Shown: positions 54,195 to 63,622 of the stretch, in pieces | How the letters are laid out: the number at the start of each line of letters is the position of its first letter | Numbering within the stretch: the stretch's first letter is position 1 | Origin: Acidobacteriaceae bacterium | GTDB lineage: Bacteria; Acidobacteriota; Terriglobia; Terriglobales; Acidobacteriaceae | Assembly: GCA_003131315.1 (NCBI GenBank) | Contig: PKUV01000158.1 | Span: 24,468 to 88,467 of the forward strand | DNA length: 64,000 nt | Reading direction: 5' to 3' | The notes under the pieces: model-generated | What the model was told of the DNA's origin: nothing | The model's database searches: none | What the model saw: the letters and a program-made list of their open reading frames with translations, nothing else | Made by a program: the position numbers and the translations under genes

Positions 54195-56309
54195 ATGGGA
54201 ATTCGAACTCTGTCCGCGTTGTCATGCGTCGTATTGTTGCTGTGTTCCTCTTCGTTGCTCTGTTCCGCGCAGACGACGCCTCACGCCTTCTCGCTGGAAC
54301 AGGTGATGAGTTCGCCATTTCCAACGAATCTTGTGGCCGCCGACCATGCCGGACGCATCGCATGGGTGTTTTCGACCAGAGGCGAGCGCAACGTGTGGAT
54401 CGCGGACGCTCCGAATTTTGAGGCCCGGCAGGTCACGCACTACGTGGGCGACGACGGCATGCCGATTGCCGCGCTGAAGCTGACGCCCGACGGACGGGCC
54501 GTCGTCTACGCGCGGGGCAGTGAGGCCAATAGTGCTGGAGAAATCGCCGACCCGACCAGCAACGTCGAAAAACGCGTGCAGCAGGTCTGGGCGGTGGATG
54601 TGGACAAGGGCGAGCCGCGTTTGCTCGGCGACATGGGCTGCGAGGAGGAGGGATGCGAAGACATCCAGATATCGCCGAGCGGCGAGTTCGCGGTGTGGTC
54701 GGCGAAGAAGAATATCTGGATCGCGCCGATTTCCGGCAAGAGCGACGCCAAGGCCAAAGCGCTCGCCTTCGTGCGCGGCAGCAGCGCGCAGCCGAAGTGG
54801 TCGCCCGACGGAAAGAAGATTGCGTTCGTCAGCGATCGCGGCGATCACAGCTTTGTCGTCATTTACGAATTTGGCCGCAACACGCTGCGCTACGTCTCGC
54901 CCAGTGCTGACCGCGATCTGTATCCGCGCTGGTCGCCGGATGGGAGCCAGCTCGCCTTCGTGCGGCTGGTGGGCAAGCGGATGAAGCAGCCCCTGATTCC
55001 GCAGTCGCCGCTGCCGTGGGCGATCTGGGTTTATGACGTAGCAAACGATTCCGGGCGGGAGATATGGAAGAGTGGTCTGGGCTTGGATGACTCGCTGCCG
55101 CTGCTAACCGAAGATGAGTCGTTTCAATTTGCCGCAAAGAATCGCATCGTTTTTTCTTCCGAACAAGACGGATGGAACCATCTCTATTCGGTGGCGACAA
55201 ACGGCGGGCCCGCCACGCTGCTGACTCCAGGAAAATTTGAGACCGAAGATGTCGCGCTGAGTTCCGACAAGACCTCCGTCATCTACTCCTCCAACCAGGA
55301 TGACGTTGACCGCCGCCATCTGTGGCGCGTCGGCGTTGAAGGCGGAACACCGGAGGCGCTTACTCGCGGCGAGACGATGGAGTGGACGCCGCTCGAAATC
55401 GCGGGGAAGGTAGTGTGCCTGGGTTCGACGGCCACGACGCCGGCGATGCCGTACGTCGTCGCATCGCAGGGACGCGGGCACGAACGCGAAATGATCGCAA
55501 AAGACCCGCTGCCAGCGGACTTCCCCTCGGCCCAGCTAGTCACACCGAAACAGGTAATCTTCAAAGCCGCGGACGGGTGGGAGATCCACGGGCAATTGTT
55601 CGAGCCGAAGCAAAGTGGGCCGCGCCCGGCGTTGATCTTTATTCACGGTGGATCGATCCGGCAAATGATGCTCGGCTTCCATTACATGGACTACTACCAC
55701 AATGCTTACGCGATGAATCAGTATCTGGCGAACCGTGGGTATGTGGTGCTGTCGGTCAACTATCGGACGGGCATTATGTACGGCCGGCACTTTCGCGAAC
55801 CGAAAGATGGAGGCCCTCGCGGCGGCGCCGAGTACAAGGATATTGTGGCGGCAGGAAAATATTTGCAGCCCTTGCCGAATGTGGATGCGAAGAGAATCGG
55901 GCTGTGGGGCGGATCCTACGGTGGCTACCTCACCGCGATGGGGCTGGCGCATGACTCCGATCTGTTTGCCGCCGGAGTCGATTTGCACGGCGTGCATGAC
56001 TGGTCGGTGTTCAAGGAAGAAATCCCGGCGGATGCGCCCGATCACGACGACGCCGTCAAGCTGGCGTTTCAGTCGTCACCAAATGCGGCGATCACAACCT
56101 GGAGATCGCCGGTGCTGCTCATCCAGGGAGACGACGACCGCAATGTCGATTTCTCGCAGACGGTCGATCTGTTGCAGCGCTTGCGCGGTCAAAAAGTGCA
56201 TGTCGAGGAACTGATCTTCCCCGATGAGATTCATGGGTTCCTGATGTGGAAGAGCTGGATCCGGGCCTACAGCGCGACGGAGGAGTTCTTTGGCAGGGAG
56301 CTGAAGTGA
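54195..56309 (+). CDS. S9-family prolyl oligopeptidase-like serine peptidase, secreted
   Basis: Beta-propeller WSPDGKKIAFVSDRG repeats; GLWGGSYGGYLT nucleophile; signal peptide. Start moved to ATG 54195. Confidence 0.9.
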   Translation: MGIRTLSALSCVVLLLCSSSLLCSAQTTPHAFSLEQVMSSPFPTNLVAADHAGRIAWVFSTRGERNVWIADAPNFEARQVTHYVGDDGMPIAALKLTPDGRAVVYARGSEANSAGEIADPTSNVEKRVQQVWAVDVDKGEPRLLGDMGCEEEGCEDIQISPSGEFAVWSAKKNIWIAPISGKSDAKAKALAFVRGSSAQPKWSPDGKKIAFVSDRGDHSFVVIYEFGRNTLRYVSPSADRDLYPRWSPDGSQLAFVRLVGKRMKQPLIPQSPLPWAIWVYDVANDSGREIWKSGLGLDDSLPLLTEDESFQFAAKNRIVFSSEQDGWNHLYSVATNGGPATLLTPGKFETEDVALSSDKTSVIYSSNQDDVDRRHLWRVGVEGGTPEALTRGETMEWTPLEIAGKVVCLGSTATTPAMPYVVASQGRGHEREMIAKDPLPADFPSAQLVTPKQVIFKAADGWEIHGQLFEPKQSGPRPALIFIHGGSIRQMMLGFHYMDYYHNAYAMNQYLANRGYVVLSVNYRTGIMYGRHFREPKDGGPRGGAEYKDIVAAGKYLQPLPNVDAKRIGLWGGSYGGYLTAMGLAHDSDLFAAGVDLHGVHDWSVFKEEIPADAPDHDDAVKLAFQSSPNAAITTWRSPVLLIQGDDDRNVDFSQTVDLLQRLRGQKVHVEELIFPDEIHGFLMWKSWIRAYSATEEFFGRELK

Positions 56310-56311
56310 GC

Positions 56312-56403
56312 TAATTTGTAATTGGTGATTTGTAATTTGCAATTTATGAACAGAACGCCGGGCCCTTTCAAATTACCAATTACAAATTGCCAATTACAAA
56401 TTC
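56312..56403. repeat. 7-nt-unit palindromic array (TTTGTAA type) overlapping the HIT gene 3' end
   Basis: TAATTTG TAATTGG TGATTTG TAATTTG CAATTTA / AAATTAC CAATTAC AAATTGC CAATTAC AAATT. Confidence 0.9.
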
Positions 56404-56868
56404 CTTCCGGATCCGCTCCCACGTCGCCTCCAGCGACTCGGGCAGCACCCTGGTTTCGCCGATGACGCTGACAAAATTGGCGTCCGCGACCCACCGCGGC
56501 AGAATGTGCATGTGGACGTGTCCAGCCACGCCGGCACCCGCGGCTTTTCCGATATTCATGCCGAGATTGATGCCGTCGGGTCGATAGAGAGAGCGCAGAG
56601 CCGACTCCATCCGCTGGGTCAGAACCATCATCTCGTGGGCGGCATCGGCGGGGAGTTTGTGCAACTCGTCCAGGTGCGCGTAAGGCACGACCATGACATG
56701 CCCATTCGTGTATGGATAAGTATTGAGAATGACGTAGCAATGCGCGCCGCGGTGGACGATGCGGGCCTGTTGGTCGCTTTCTTTGGGAGCATTGCAGAAG
56801 ATGCAGCCCGATTCCCGGTCGGCGCCAGTGACATATGCGTAACGCCACGGAGTCCAGAGATGGTCCAT
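56380..56868 (-). CDS. HIT-family hydrolase
   Basis: CIFCNAPKE..., HVHMHILPRW (HxHxHxx). Confidence 0.93.
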   Translation of the reverse strand: MDHLWTPWRYAYVTGADRESGCIFCNAPKESDQQARIVHRGAHCYVILNTYPYTNGHVMVVPYAHLDELHKLPADAAHEMMVLTQRMESALRSLYRPDGINLGMNIGKAAGAGVAGHVHMHILPRWVADANFVSVIGETRVLPESLEATWERIRKEFVIGNL

Positions 56869-57211
56869 GGGGGGAGGTTAGCAGAAGCGGCCAGCGTGGA
56901 GCCAATGGCTGTTTTCCGCCAGATGCACAAGGGAAAAGGGCGGTAACCGGTTACCGATCCCGCATTGGGGCGGAAGGACAGCAATGTGACGAGTCTATGA
57001 ATTTTTGGGCCGCCCGCCGGAATCGCGTTTGACACTGTTCCAAAGCGGTTGCTATAGTCGAAGAGTCCCTATTTGGACGCGGTTTCGAACCAGCTGGAAT
57101 TGTCCCAAGGTCGTCCGCCAGGTCGGCCTCAACGCAACCTAAAGACCACGCCAGCAGTCCGCTACGCCACGTCCCGCATGAGTCGCGCACGAACGCGTCG
57201 ACACAGAGGCT

Positions 57212-59104
57212 ATGAACTTGTTCGACGACAGCACCGCTCGCAATCTTGAATCCAGTCTTGAAACCATGACACCTGCACACGACACCCACACCGGCGGCTC
57301 GGCCGTAATAGACGCTCCCGAGCAAGCACAACCCTCCCCTGCGGAACCATTGGCTTCCGCCCCTGACGTTCTTGAAAATGAAACTCCCGAAAATTCCGCC
57401 CACGAGAATGCCGCGGCTGGCAGCGATGATTTCGCCGCCGCCCTCCAGCACTTCGAGACCGAAACCGAGGAAGCGGTTGGCGACGACCACGTAATCAAAG
57501 GCACCGTGGTGAAACTGACAGCGACCCACGTCGTCGTCGATATCGGGGCGAAATCCGAAGGCATGGTGCCGATTGCGGAAATCCTCGATCACGAGGGCAA
57601 GCCAAAGTTCGAGCCCGGCGCCGAGATCGACGTGATGCGGGAGAAGGGCGAAACCGAAGAGGGCTACGTCAACCTCTCGCACCTGAAGGCACAGCGGCTG
57701 CGGTCGTGGGACGAGATTGAGCGCGCTTACAACGAAAAGAAGCCGATTAAGGGCATCGTCGTGGAACGCATCAAGGGCGGCCTGACCATTGACATTCAGG
57801 GTGCGCACGCCTTCCTGCCGGGCTCGCAAGTGGACCTGCGTCCGATCCGGAATCTGGATGGTATGAAGGGCCAGACGATGGAAGTCGCCATCATCAAGCT
57901 CAACAAAAAGCGCGGCAACATCGTGGTCTCGCGGAAACAGCTTCTGGAAGAAGAGCAGAACGAAAAGCGCGGCAAGACGCTGGAGCATCTGGAAGAAGGC
58001 AGCGTCCTCACCGGGATCGTCAAGAACCTGACCGAGTATGGGGCGTTTGTGGATATGGGCGGAATTGACGGGCTGCTGCACATCACCGACATGTCGTGGG
58101 GACGTCTGACGCACCCGCGCGACCTGGTCAACGTCGGCGACCAGATTCAGGTGAAGGTTCTGAAGTACGACAAAGACAAGCAGCGCGTCTCGCTGGGCTT
58201 CAAACAGCTCACGCCCGATCCGTGGCTGGATGCGGAGCACCGCTACCCCGTGGGCGCACACGTCCACGGACGCGTGATCAGCGTCACCGATTACGGAGCG
58301 TTCGTCGAACTGGAACAGGGCATTGAAGGACTGGTCCACGTGAGCGAAATGACGTGGTCGAAACGGATGAAGCATCCGTCGAAGCTGGTCAACGTGAACG
58401 ACGAAGTGGATTGCGTGGTGCTGAGCGTGAACCCGACCGAGCGCCGGATTTCGCTGGGCATGCGGCAACTCGCGTCCAACCCCTGGGATACGCTGCACGA
58501 CAAATATCCGGTGGGAGCGACGGTCGAAGGCCGAGTCCGCAATCTGACCGAGTTTGGCGCTTTTATTGAAATCGAAGACGGAATCGACGGACTGGTGCAT
58601 GTCAGCAACCTGAGCTGGACCACCCGTGTGAAGCATCCTTCCGAGGTGTTGAAGAAGGGCGACAAGGTCAAGGCCGTCATCCTGGCCATTGAACCGGACA
58701 AGCGGCGTCTTTCGCTCGGCGTGAAGCAGATGCAGCCCGACGTTTGGGATGCGTTCTTCGCGCAGCATCGCATCGGCGACATCGTGCATGGCAAGATCCT
58801 GCGCGTGGCGAACTTCGGCGCGTTTGTCGAGATTGCCGAAGGCATCGAAGGTCTGTGTCACAACTCGGAAGCGATCGATCCGAACGGACAGCCGATGCAT
58901 CTGGAACCCGGCAGTGAGTTCGACTTCAAGATCGTCAAGATGAATCAGGAAGAGAAAAAAGTCGGCCTGAGCATCCGGGCGGTCGGCGAAGAAGCGTCGC
59001 GGCAGGAAGTCGAGTCCTACAAGCACCCGGCATCCTCCTCCTCAACCAGCACCACCATCGGCGACTTGATCTCGTGGAAACGGGCCGGCGGGGACAGTAA
59101 CTAA
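57212..59104 (+). CDS. rpsA: 30S ribosomal protein S1 (multiple S1 domains)
   Basis: Repeated S1 motifs (GxVxxLTEFGAFVEIxxGIDGLVHVSxLSW). Confidence 0.93.
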   Translation: MNLFDDSTARNLESSLETMTPAHDTHTGGSAVIDAPEQAQPSPAEPLASAPDVLENETPENSAHENAAAGSDDFAAALQHFETETEEAVGDDHVIKGTVVKLTATHVVVDIGAKSEGMVPIAEILDHEGKPKFEPGAEIDVMREKGETEEGYVNLSHLKAQRLRSWDEIERAYNEKKPIKGIVVERIKGGLTIDIQGAHAFLPGSQVDLRPIRNLDGMKGQTMEVAIIKLNKKRGNIVVSRKQLLEEEQNEKRGKTLEHLEEGSVLTGIVKNLTEYGAFVDMGGIDGLLHITDMSWGRLTHPRDLVNVGDQIQVKVLKYDKDKQRVSLGFKQLTPDPWLDAEHRYPVGAHVHGRVISVTDYGAFVELEQGIEGLVHVSEMTWSKRMKHPSKLVNVNDEVDCVVLSVNPTERRISLGMRQLASNPWDTLHDKYPVGATVEGRVRNLTEFGAFIEIEDGIDGLVHVSNLSWTTRVKHPSEVLKKGDKVKAVILAIEPDKRRLSLGVKQMQPDVWDAFFAQHRIGDIVHGKILRVANFGAFVEIAEGIEGLCHNSEAIDPNGQPMHLEPGSEFDFKIVKMNQEEKKVGLSIRAVGEEASRQEVESYKHPASSSSTSTTIGDLISWKRAGGDSN

Positions 59105-59131
59105 CTTCTGCGCACGCACATCGTGGAATTT

Positions 59132-59160
59132 AAGGTCACCGCCAGCGGTGGCCTTTTCCT
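59132..59160 (+). terminator. rpsA terminator
   Basis: AAGGTCACCGCCAGCGGTGGCCTTTTCCTT. Confidence 0.65.
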
Positions 59161-59224
59161 TGACCTTGGAGCCAATGGTCTCACAAATGGTTCTTGAGTA
59201 GGTTTCGGGAAGGGCACGGCTTCA

Positions 59225-59345
59225 GAGGCTGCGGAAAAAGTCCTGTTTCGTATCAGGGTATCGCTTCAGCGATACCGCAAGTTCCTCACAGTCAATCGCC
59301 CCTTTAGGGGCTGGGCCATCGGGAATGGACTTTTTCCGCAGGCTC
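59225..59345. mobile_element. MITE-like element, copy 2 (121 bp)
   Basis: GAGGCTGCGGAAAAAGTCC ... GGACTTTTTCCGCAGGCTC (TIR 18/19), flanked by TTCA (59221-59224, 59346-59349), within GGCACGGC|TTCA|GCCGTGCC. Confidence 0.85.
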
Positions 59346-59414
59346 TTCAGCCGTGCCGCCCAGAGTCCATAAAGGCGCGGGCTTTAGCCCCTGAGGGCCG
59401 GATATCACGGCCTG

Positions 59415-59996
59415 CTACGTGCCTTGTCCCCGGGCGAGTGAGAGTTTCACTTCCACCTGCTGCCGCTCCTGATCGTTCACCCGGAACATCTGCCGCAGCT
59501 GCAGTTTCATCAGACGCGCCAGGAACACTTCGGGGAGTTGCGCGATCCGCGTGTTGTAAGTATTGACGTCGTCGTTGAAAAACTCGCGGCGGTCAGCAAT
59601 TCGCTCCTCCAGTTCGGAGATGCGATTCTGCAGCGCCAGAAAATTCTGGTCGGCCTGGAGCTGTGGATATCGCTCCGCCACCACAAAAAAAGATCGCAGA
59701 GCGCTCGTTAGCAGCAGGTCTGCCTGAGCCTTCTGCGGAATGCTGGCCGCGTTCATCGAAGCCGCGCGAGCCTGCGTCACCGCCTCCAGCGTCTGCCGCT
59801 CGTGGTCCATGTATCCCTTGACGCATGCCACCAGGTTGGGAACCTCGTCGTGGCGCTGCTTGAGCAGAACGTCGATATTGGCCCAGGCACGGCCGATTTC
59901 GTTCCGCAGGCGCACCAGTCCGTTGTACACGATGACCGCGTAGATCGCGGCACCCGTGACCAGTAGAACGACCGCGGCGTAAGTAACAACCGGCAT
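59415..59996 (-). CDS. LemA-family protein
   Basis: YNGLVRLRNEIGRAWANIDVLLKQRHDEVPNLVACVKGYMDHERQTLEAVTQAR. Confidence 0.93.
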   Translation of the reverse strand: MPVVTYAAVVLLVTGAAIYAVIVYNGLVRLRNEIGRAWANIDVLLKQRHDEVPNLVACVKGYMDHERQTLEAVTQARAASMNAASIPQKAQADLLLTSALRSFFVVAERYPQLQADQNFLALQNRISELEERIADRREFFNDDVNTYNTRIAQLPEVFLARLMKLQLRQMFRVNDQERQQVEVKLSLARGQGT

Positions 59997-60146
59997 GAGC
60001 GTTTTCGCGTGAAACAGCCTCGAATGTAGCGGATGGGTTGGTCACCGACAAGTTACGCCCGAGTGGATGCGACAGCCCTGTGCCCGCCGTCAGTAATGGG
60101 GTGGAGTGAAACGGGGCGACGCGTCGCCAGGCGGAGGCGAAAGGAC

Positions 60147-60551
60147 CTATTTGGCATCGGCTTTGGTGTCGATTTTCAAACTGATGTAAACCTGCGAACG
60201 ATCGTCAAATTGGCTGACCGTCTTGGTGCCGCTCTTGCGGTTGTTGTACTGCGCATACACTTCGTAATCGACGGTGGGCTGAAGCGCCGGGAAACGGTAG
60301 GCGCCGTCCGGACCAACGATATAGGTTTTCACGGAGCGGGTGTGAGTGTTGGTCAGATACACGACCGCGTTCGGCAAAGGATTGTCGCCGCCGTCCAGCA
60401 CCTTGCCCGTCAGCAGGCGGGTCTTGTCTTCCTTCGAAGAGCGGCCAAACTGCGGCGCTGGAGACGCCAGGACCAAGGTCGAGAAGACCGACGCCGACAA
60501 CACAACCAGCAGCGAAGACGCAACCATAACCCCAATGACCGCTTTCTTCAT
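60147..60551 (-). CDS. Secreted carboxypeptidase-regulatory-like domain protein
   Basis: LLTGKVLDGGDNPLPNAVVYLTNTHTRSVKTYIVGPDGAYRFPAL; signal peptide. Start approximate. Confidence 0.75.
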   Translation of the reverse strand: MKKAVIGVMVASSLLVVLSASVFSTLVLASPAPQFGRSSKEDKTRLLTGKVLDGGDNPLPNAVVYLTNTHTRSVKTYIVGPDGAYRFPALQPTVDYEVYAQYNNRKSGTKTVSQFDDRSQVYISLKIDTKADAK

Positions 60552-60591
60552 GAGCACCCATTGCCGCCTGTTCCCAACCACACTGCGGCCA

Positions 60592-60964
60592 TTACCAGTC
60601 TAAATGAAGACCGATGTCGGAACGCTCGTCATTGTCGATATGCACGGTTACTTCGGGGCCCGGCTTCAACTGTTTGCCCGAGGGCAGCTTGTAGCCCTTC
60701 ACGTCCGCCCAAACGATGTAGTCGGCCTTGCCGACGGGCAATCGCTGGGCAAATTCGCCGGTGTGATTGGAATAGAGCTTCCAGCGGGCTTTTTTCTCGT
60801 CGGCCCGCCGGATCTTCACCTTGACCCCGTAAAGCGCGTGCCCGTCGGGGTCCCAAACCCGTTCCAAAGATTAGAGCGTAAGGCTGTGGCTTCTCGCGGC
60901 CGCCACCCTGCGCGCTTACAGGGGCAAGCAGAGACGCCAGGAACAAGACCGACGAAGCCATCAA
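60592..60964 (-). pseudogene. Secreted small domain protein split by a 1-nt frameshift
   Basis: Frame A: MMASSVLFLASLLAPVSAQGGGREKPQPYALIFGT; frame B: VWDPDGHALYGVKVKIRRADEKKARWKLYSNHTGEFAQRLPVGKADYIVWADVKGYK.... Removing one C from the plus-strand CCC at 60858-60860 restores one ORF. Confidence 0.7.
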
Positions 60965-61002
60965 GACAAAGGTCCGGAACGCCCGGATTTGCGCAGACTT
61001 TT

Positions 61003-61224
61003 TCAGGAATCCTCGTCGTCCGACTCTTCTTTGTCGGCGTCTTCTTCGTCGTCTTCTTCGACCTCGTCTTCGCCCACCTTCTTCAGTTCAACGGGATTCA
61101 CTGTAATCACCTCGAAGTCCGTGCCGCACTCCGGGCAGGAGACGACCGCGCCTTCATCGACCTCATCTTCATCGATGTCGAGATCCGTCTCGCATTCAGG
61201 ACAGTACACCATGATTTCCTCCAC
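61003..61224 (-). CDS. LysW-like two-CxxC acidic small protein
   Basis: VYCPECETDLDIDEDEVDEGAVVSCPECGTDFEVITVNPVELKKV followed by Asp/Glu-rich tail. Confidence 0.7.
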   Translation of the reverse strand: MEEIMVYCPECETDLDIDEDEVDEGAVVSCPECGTDFEVITVNPVELKKVGEDEVEEDDEEDADKEESDDEDS

Positions 61225-61272
61225 GTTCGGGGTAGCCTGTTATATTTAGTTTCTTCGTGATGGAAAGGTCAA

Positions 61273-62721
61273 GTGGCTTACCAAGAAAATTCTGAAATGG
61301 CCGAGTCTGCCAGTTCCCGTTACCTCTCCACAAGTCTTGTGGCAGCCGTGCTGGTTGTTCTGGCGCTGGCGTTTTGCGCTCCTCTGTGCCTGGCGCAGGA
61401 AATGGCGCAGGGACCGGCGCCCCGCCTGGCAGCCGACCCGCACATCGATTCGCACATCGCCGAGGCGATCCGACAAGTTTCGGCGGACCACATCCGCCAG
61501 ACGATCGAGAAGCTGGTCAGTTTCCAGAACCGGTCCACGATTTCCGCGCAGGACGAGGCATCCATCAAAGCGGGCAAGGGAATCGGAGCGGCGCGAGAGT
61601 GGATCAAAGCGGAGTTTGAACGCTACTCCAAGGACTGCGGCGGCTGCCTGGAGGTGAAAACCGACACTTTCACCGAGCAACCCGGCGACCGTATCCCGAA
61701 ACCGACCGAAATCACCAATGTTTATGCCGTGCTGCGCGGGACCGACCCGCGGCAGGCGAATCGCATCGTGCTGGTAACCGGCCATTACGACTCGCGAAAC
61801 AGCGATACTTTTAACGCTACCGACCCCGCGCCGGGAGCGAATGACGATGGCAGCGGGACGGCCGTGAGCCTGGAATGCGCCCGGATTTTGAGCAAAAGCA
61901 GGTTCCCAGCAACGGTCATTTTCCTTGCGGTCGCGGGAGAAGAGCAGGGTCTGAATGGCAGCAAGCACTTCGCCCAGATGGCCAAGCAGCAGGGGTGGAA
62001 ACTCGAAGCCGTTTTGAACAATGACATTGTGGGAGGCGACCGCAGTCCGCAACAGGACGCGAGCGTGGTGCGCGTCTTCTCCGAAGGGCTGCCGGCAGCG
62101 GCGAGCGAGGCTGAAATCCGGCGAATTCGAATGCTCGGCGGAGAGAGCGACTCGAATTCGCGCGAGCTTGCCCGCTACATCGCCGACGTCGGGCGCTCGT
62201 ACGATGCCGGAGTGAAGCCGCTGCTGATCTTCCGCCTGGACCGTTTCCTGCGCGGAGGCGACCACTACTCTTTTAATCAGCAAGGCTTTGCCGCCGTGCG
62301 GTTCACCGAATTCCGCGAAGATTATAACCATCAACATCAGAACGTTCGTAGCGAGAACGGCATCGAATACGGAGATCTGCCGAAATTTATGGACTTCGAG
62401 TATGTGGCGCACGTCGCGCGGCTGAACGCGGCGGCGCTGGCCTCGCTGGCATCGGCTCCGGCGCCGCCCGCAACCGTAAAAATGTTGACCAGGAACCTCG
62501 AAAACGACACGACTTTGACGTGGGAACCTTCAGCCGGCGCGGCCGCCAACGAGGTGGTCTGGCGCTCGACGAACGCGCCAGATTGGGAGTACGTCCAAAC
62601 GATCAGTAGCGGTACGCGTGCAACCCTGAAGGTTTCGAAGGATAATGTGATATTCGGTGTGCGGACGGTAGATGCGGCGGGACATCGCAGTCTGCCGGTT
62701 GTACCGGAGCCGGAAAGATAA
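61273..62721 (+). CDS. M28-family zinc peptidase, secreted
   Basis: VTGHYDSRN, PGANDDGSGTA, AGEEQGLNGSKHFA; signal peptide. Confidence 0.9.
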   Translation: MAYQENSEMAESASSRYLSTSLVAAVLVVLALAFCAPLCLAQEMAQGPAPRLAADPHIDSHIAEAIRQVSADHIRQTIEKLVSFQNRSTISAQDEASIKAGKGIGAAREWIKAEFERYSKDCGGCLEVKTDTFTEQPGDRIPKPTEITNVYAVLRGTDPRQANRIVLVTGHYDSRNSDTFNATDPAPGANDDGSGTAVSLECARILSKSRFPATVIFLAVAGEEQGLNGSKHFAQMAKQQGWKLEAVLNNDIVGGDRSPQQDASVVRVFSEGLPAAASEAEIRRIRMLGGESDSNSRELARYIADVGRSYDAGVKPLLIFRLDRFLRGGDHYSFNQQGFAAVRFTEFREDYNHQHQNVRSENGIEYGDLPKFMDFEYVAHVARLNAAALASLASAPAPPATVKMLTRNLENDTTLTWEPSAGAAANEVVWRSTNAPDWEYVQTISSGTRATLKVSKDNVIFGVRTVDAAGHRSLPVVPEPER

Positions 62722-62726
62722 CGCCA

Positions 62727-63566
62727 GTGAGTCGCGGACAAACCATCTCGTTCAGCTTCCCTCCATTTGCAGGATGGGTGAAGCGCATCATTCTGACTTG
62801 CACGGGGATCTACCTGCTTCAAAGGGTGGTGCTCACGTTCGCTCCGGCGGCTGTCGTTCTGATGCGGGAGTGGCTGGCTTTGATCCCGGTTGCCGTAATG
62901 CACGGCAAAGTGTGGCAAGTGGTCACGTACTCGTTGCTGCACGCCAGCTTCGGTCACGTGTTCTTTAACATGCTCACGCTCTGGTTTATCGGCGCATACC
63001 TGGAACGCGACTGGGGGCCGCGACGATTCATCGAGTGCTACACGTTTTGTGTAGTGGGCGCCGCCTTGGTGACGATTGCTGTCTCCTATACACATTTCCT
63101 TGGGATGGACCCGGGAACCGGGACCGTTGGCGCGTCGGGCGGCATTTTCGGACTGCTGATGGCTTTTGGGATTCTTTACGCCGATCAGGAAATGTTTCTG
63201 TTTCCGCTGCCGTTCAGGATCAAGGCTAAATACCTGGTTGGCATTTGGGTCGTGGTCGCGATCATTGCGGTTTTTGACCCATCGCAAGGCGGAGTCGCGG
63301 TCTTTGCTCATCTCGGCGGATTGCTTTTCGGCTTCCTGTTCGTGAAGTTCTTGCCTTCTCGCGGCCTCAGCTATGCTGCGTCCGAACGTTATTTCAGCCT
63401 GCGGAACTCTTACTACCGCTGGAAGCGGCGGCGCGCTGCGAGAAAATTCGAAGTCTATATGAAAGATCACGACCGTAAAGTCACCTTCGACGAGCACGGA
63501 AACTACGTGCCCCCCGACGACAACGACAAACCGAATGGCGGATCGAAATCGGGCTGGGTGAACTAG
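62727..63566 (+). CDS. Rhomboid-family intramembrane serine protease
   Basis: SLLHASFGHVFFNMLTLWFIGAYLE, VGASGGIFGLLMAFG (GxSG), FAHLGGLLFGF (catalytic His). Confidence 0.92.
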   Translation: MSRGQTISFSFPPFAGWVKRIILTCTGIYLLQRVVLTFAPAAVVLMREWLALIPVAVMHGKVWQVVTYSLLHASFGHVFFNMLTLWFIGAYLERDWGPRRFIECYTFCVVGAALVTIAVSYTHFLGMDPGTGTVGASGGIFGLLMAFGILYADQEMFLFPLPFRIKAKYLVGIWVVVAIIAVFDPSQGGVAVFAHLGGLLFGFLFVKFLPSRGLSYAASERYFSLRNSYYRWKRRRAARKFEVYMKDHDRKVTFDEHGNYVPPDDNDKPNGGSKSGWVN

Positions 63567-63622
63567 GACAGTCTCACCGCCGAGACGCAGAGGACGCCGA
63601 GAAAAGCTCTTCTTTCTTTCTT

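Noticed and set aside
56951-59026. 691-aa minus-strand ORF
   Set aside because: Antisense to rpsA, whose S1 domains are unambiguous; long antisense frames are expected from the high-GC codon bias.
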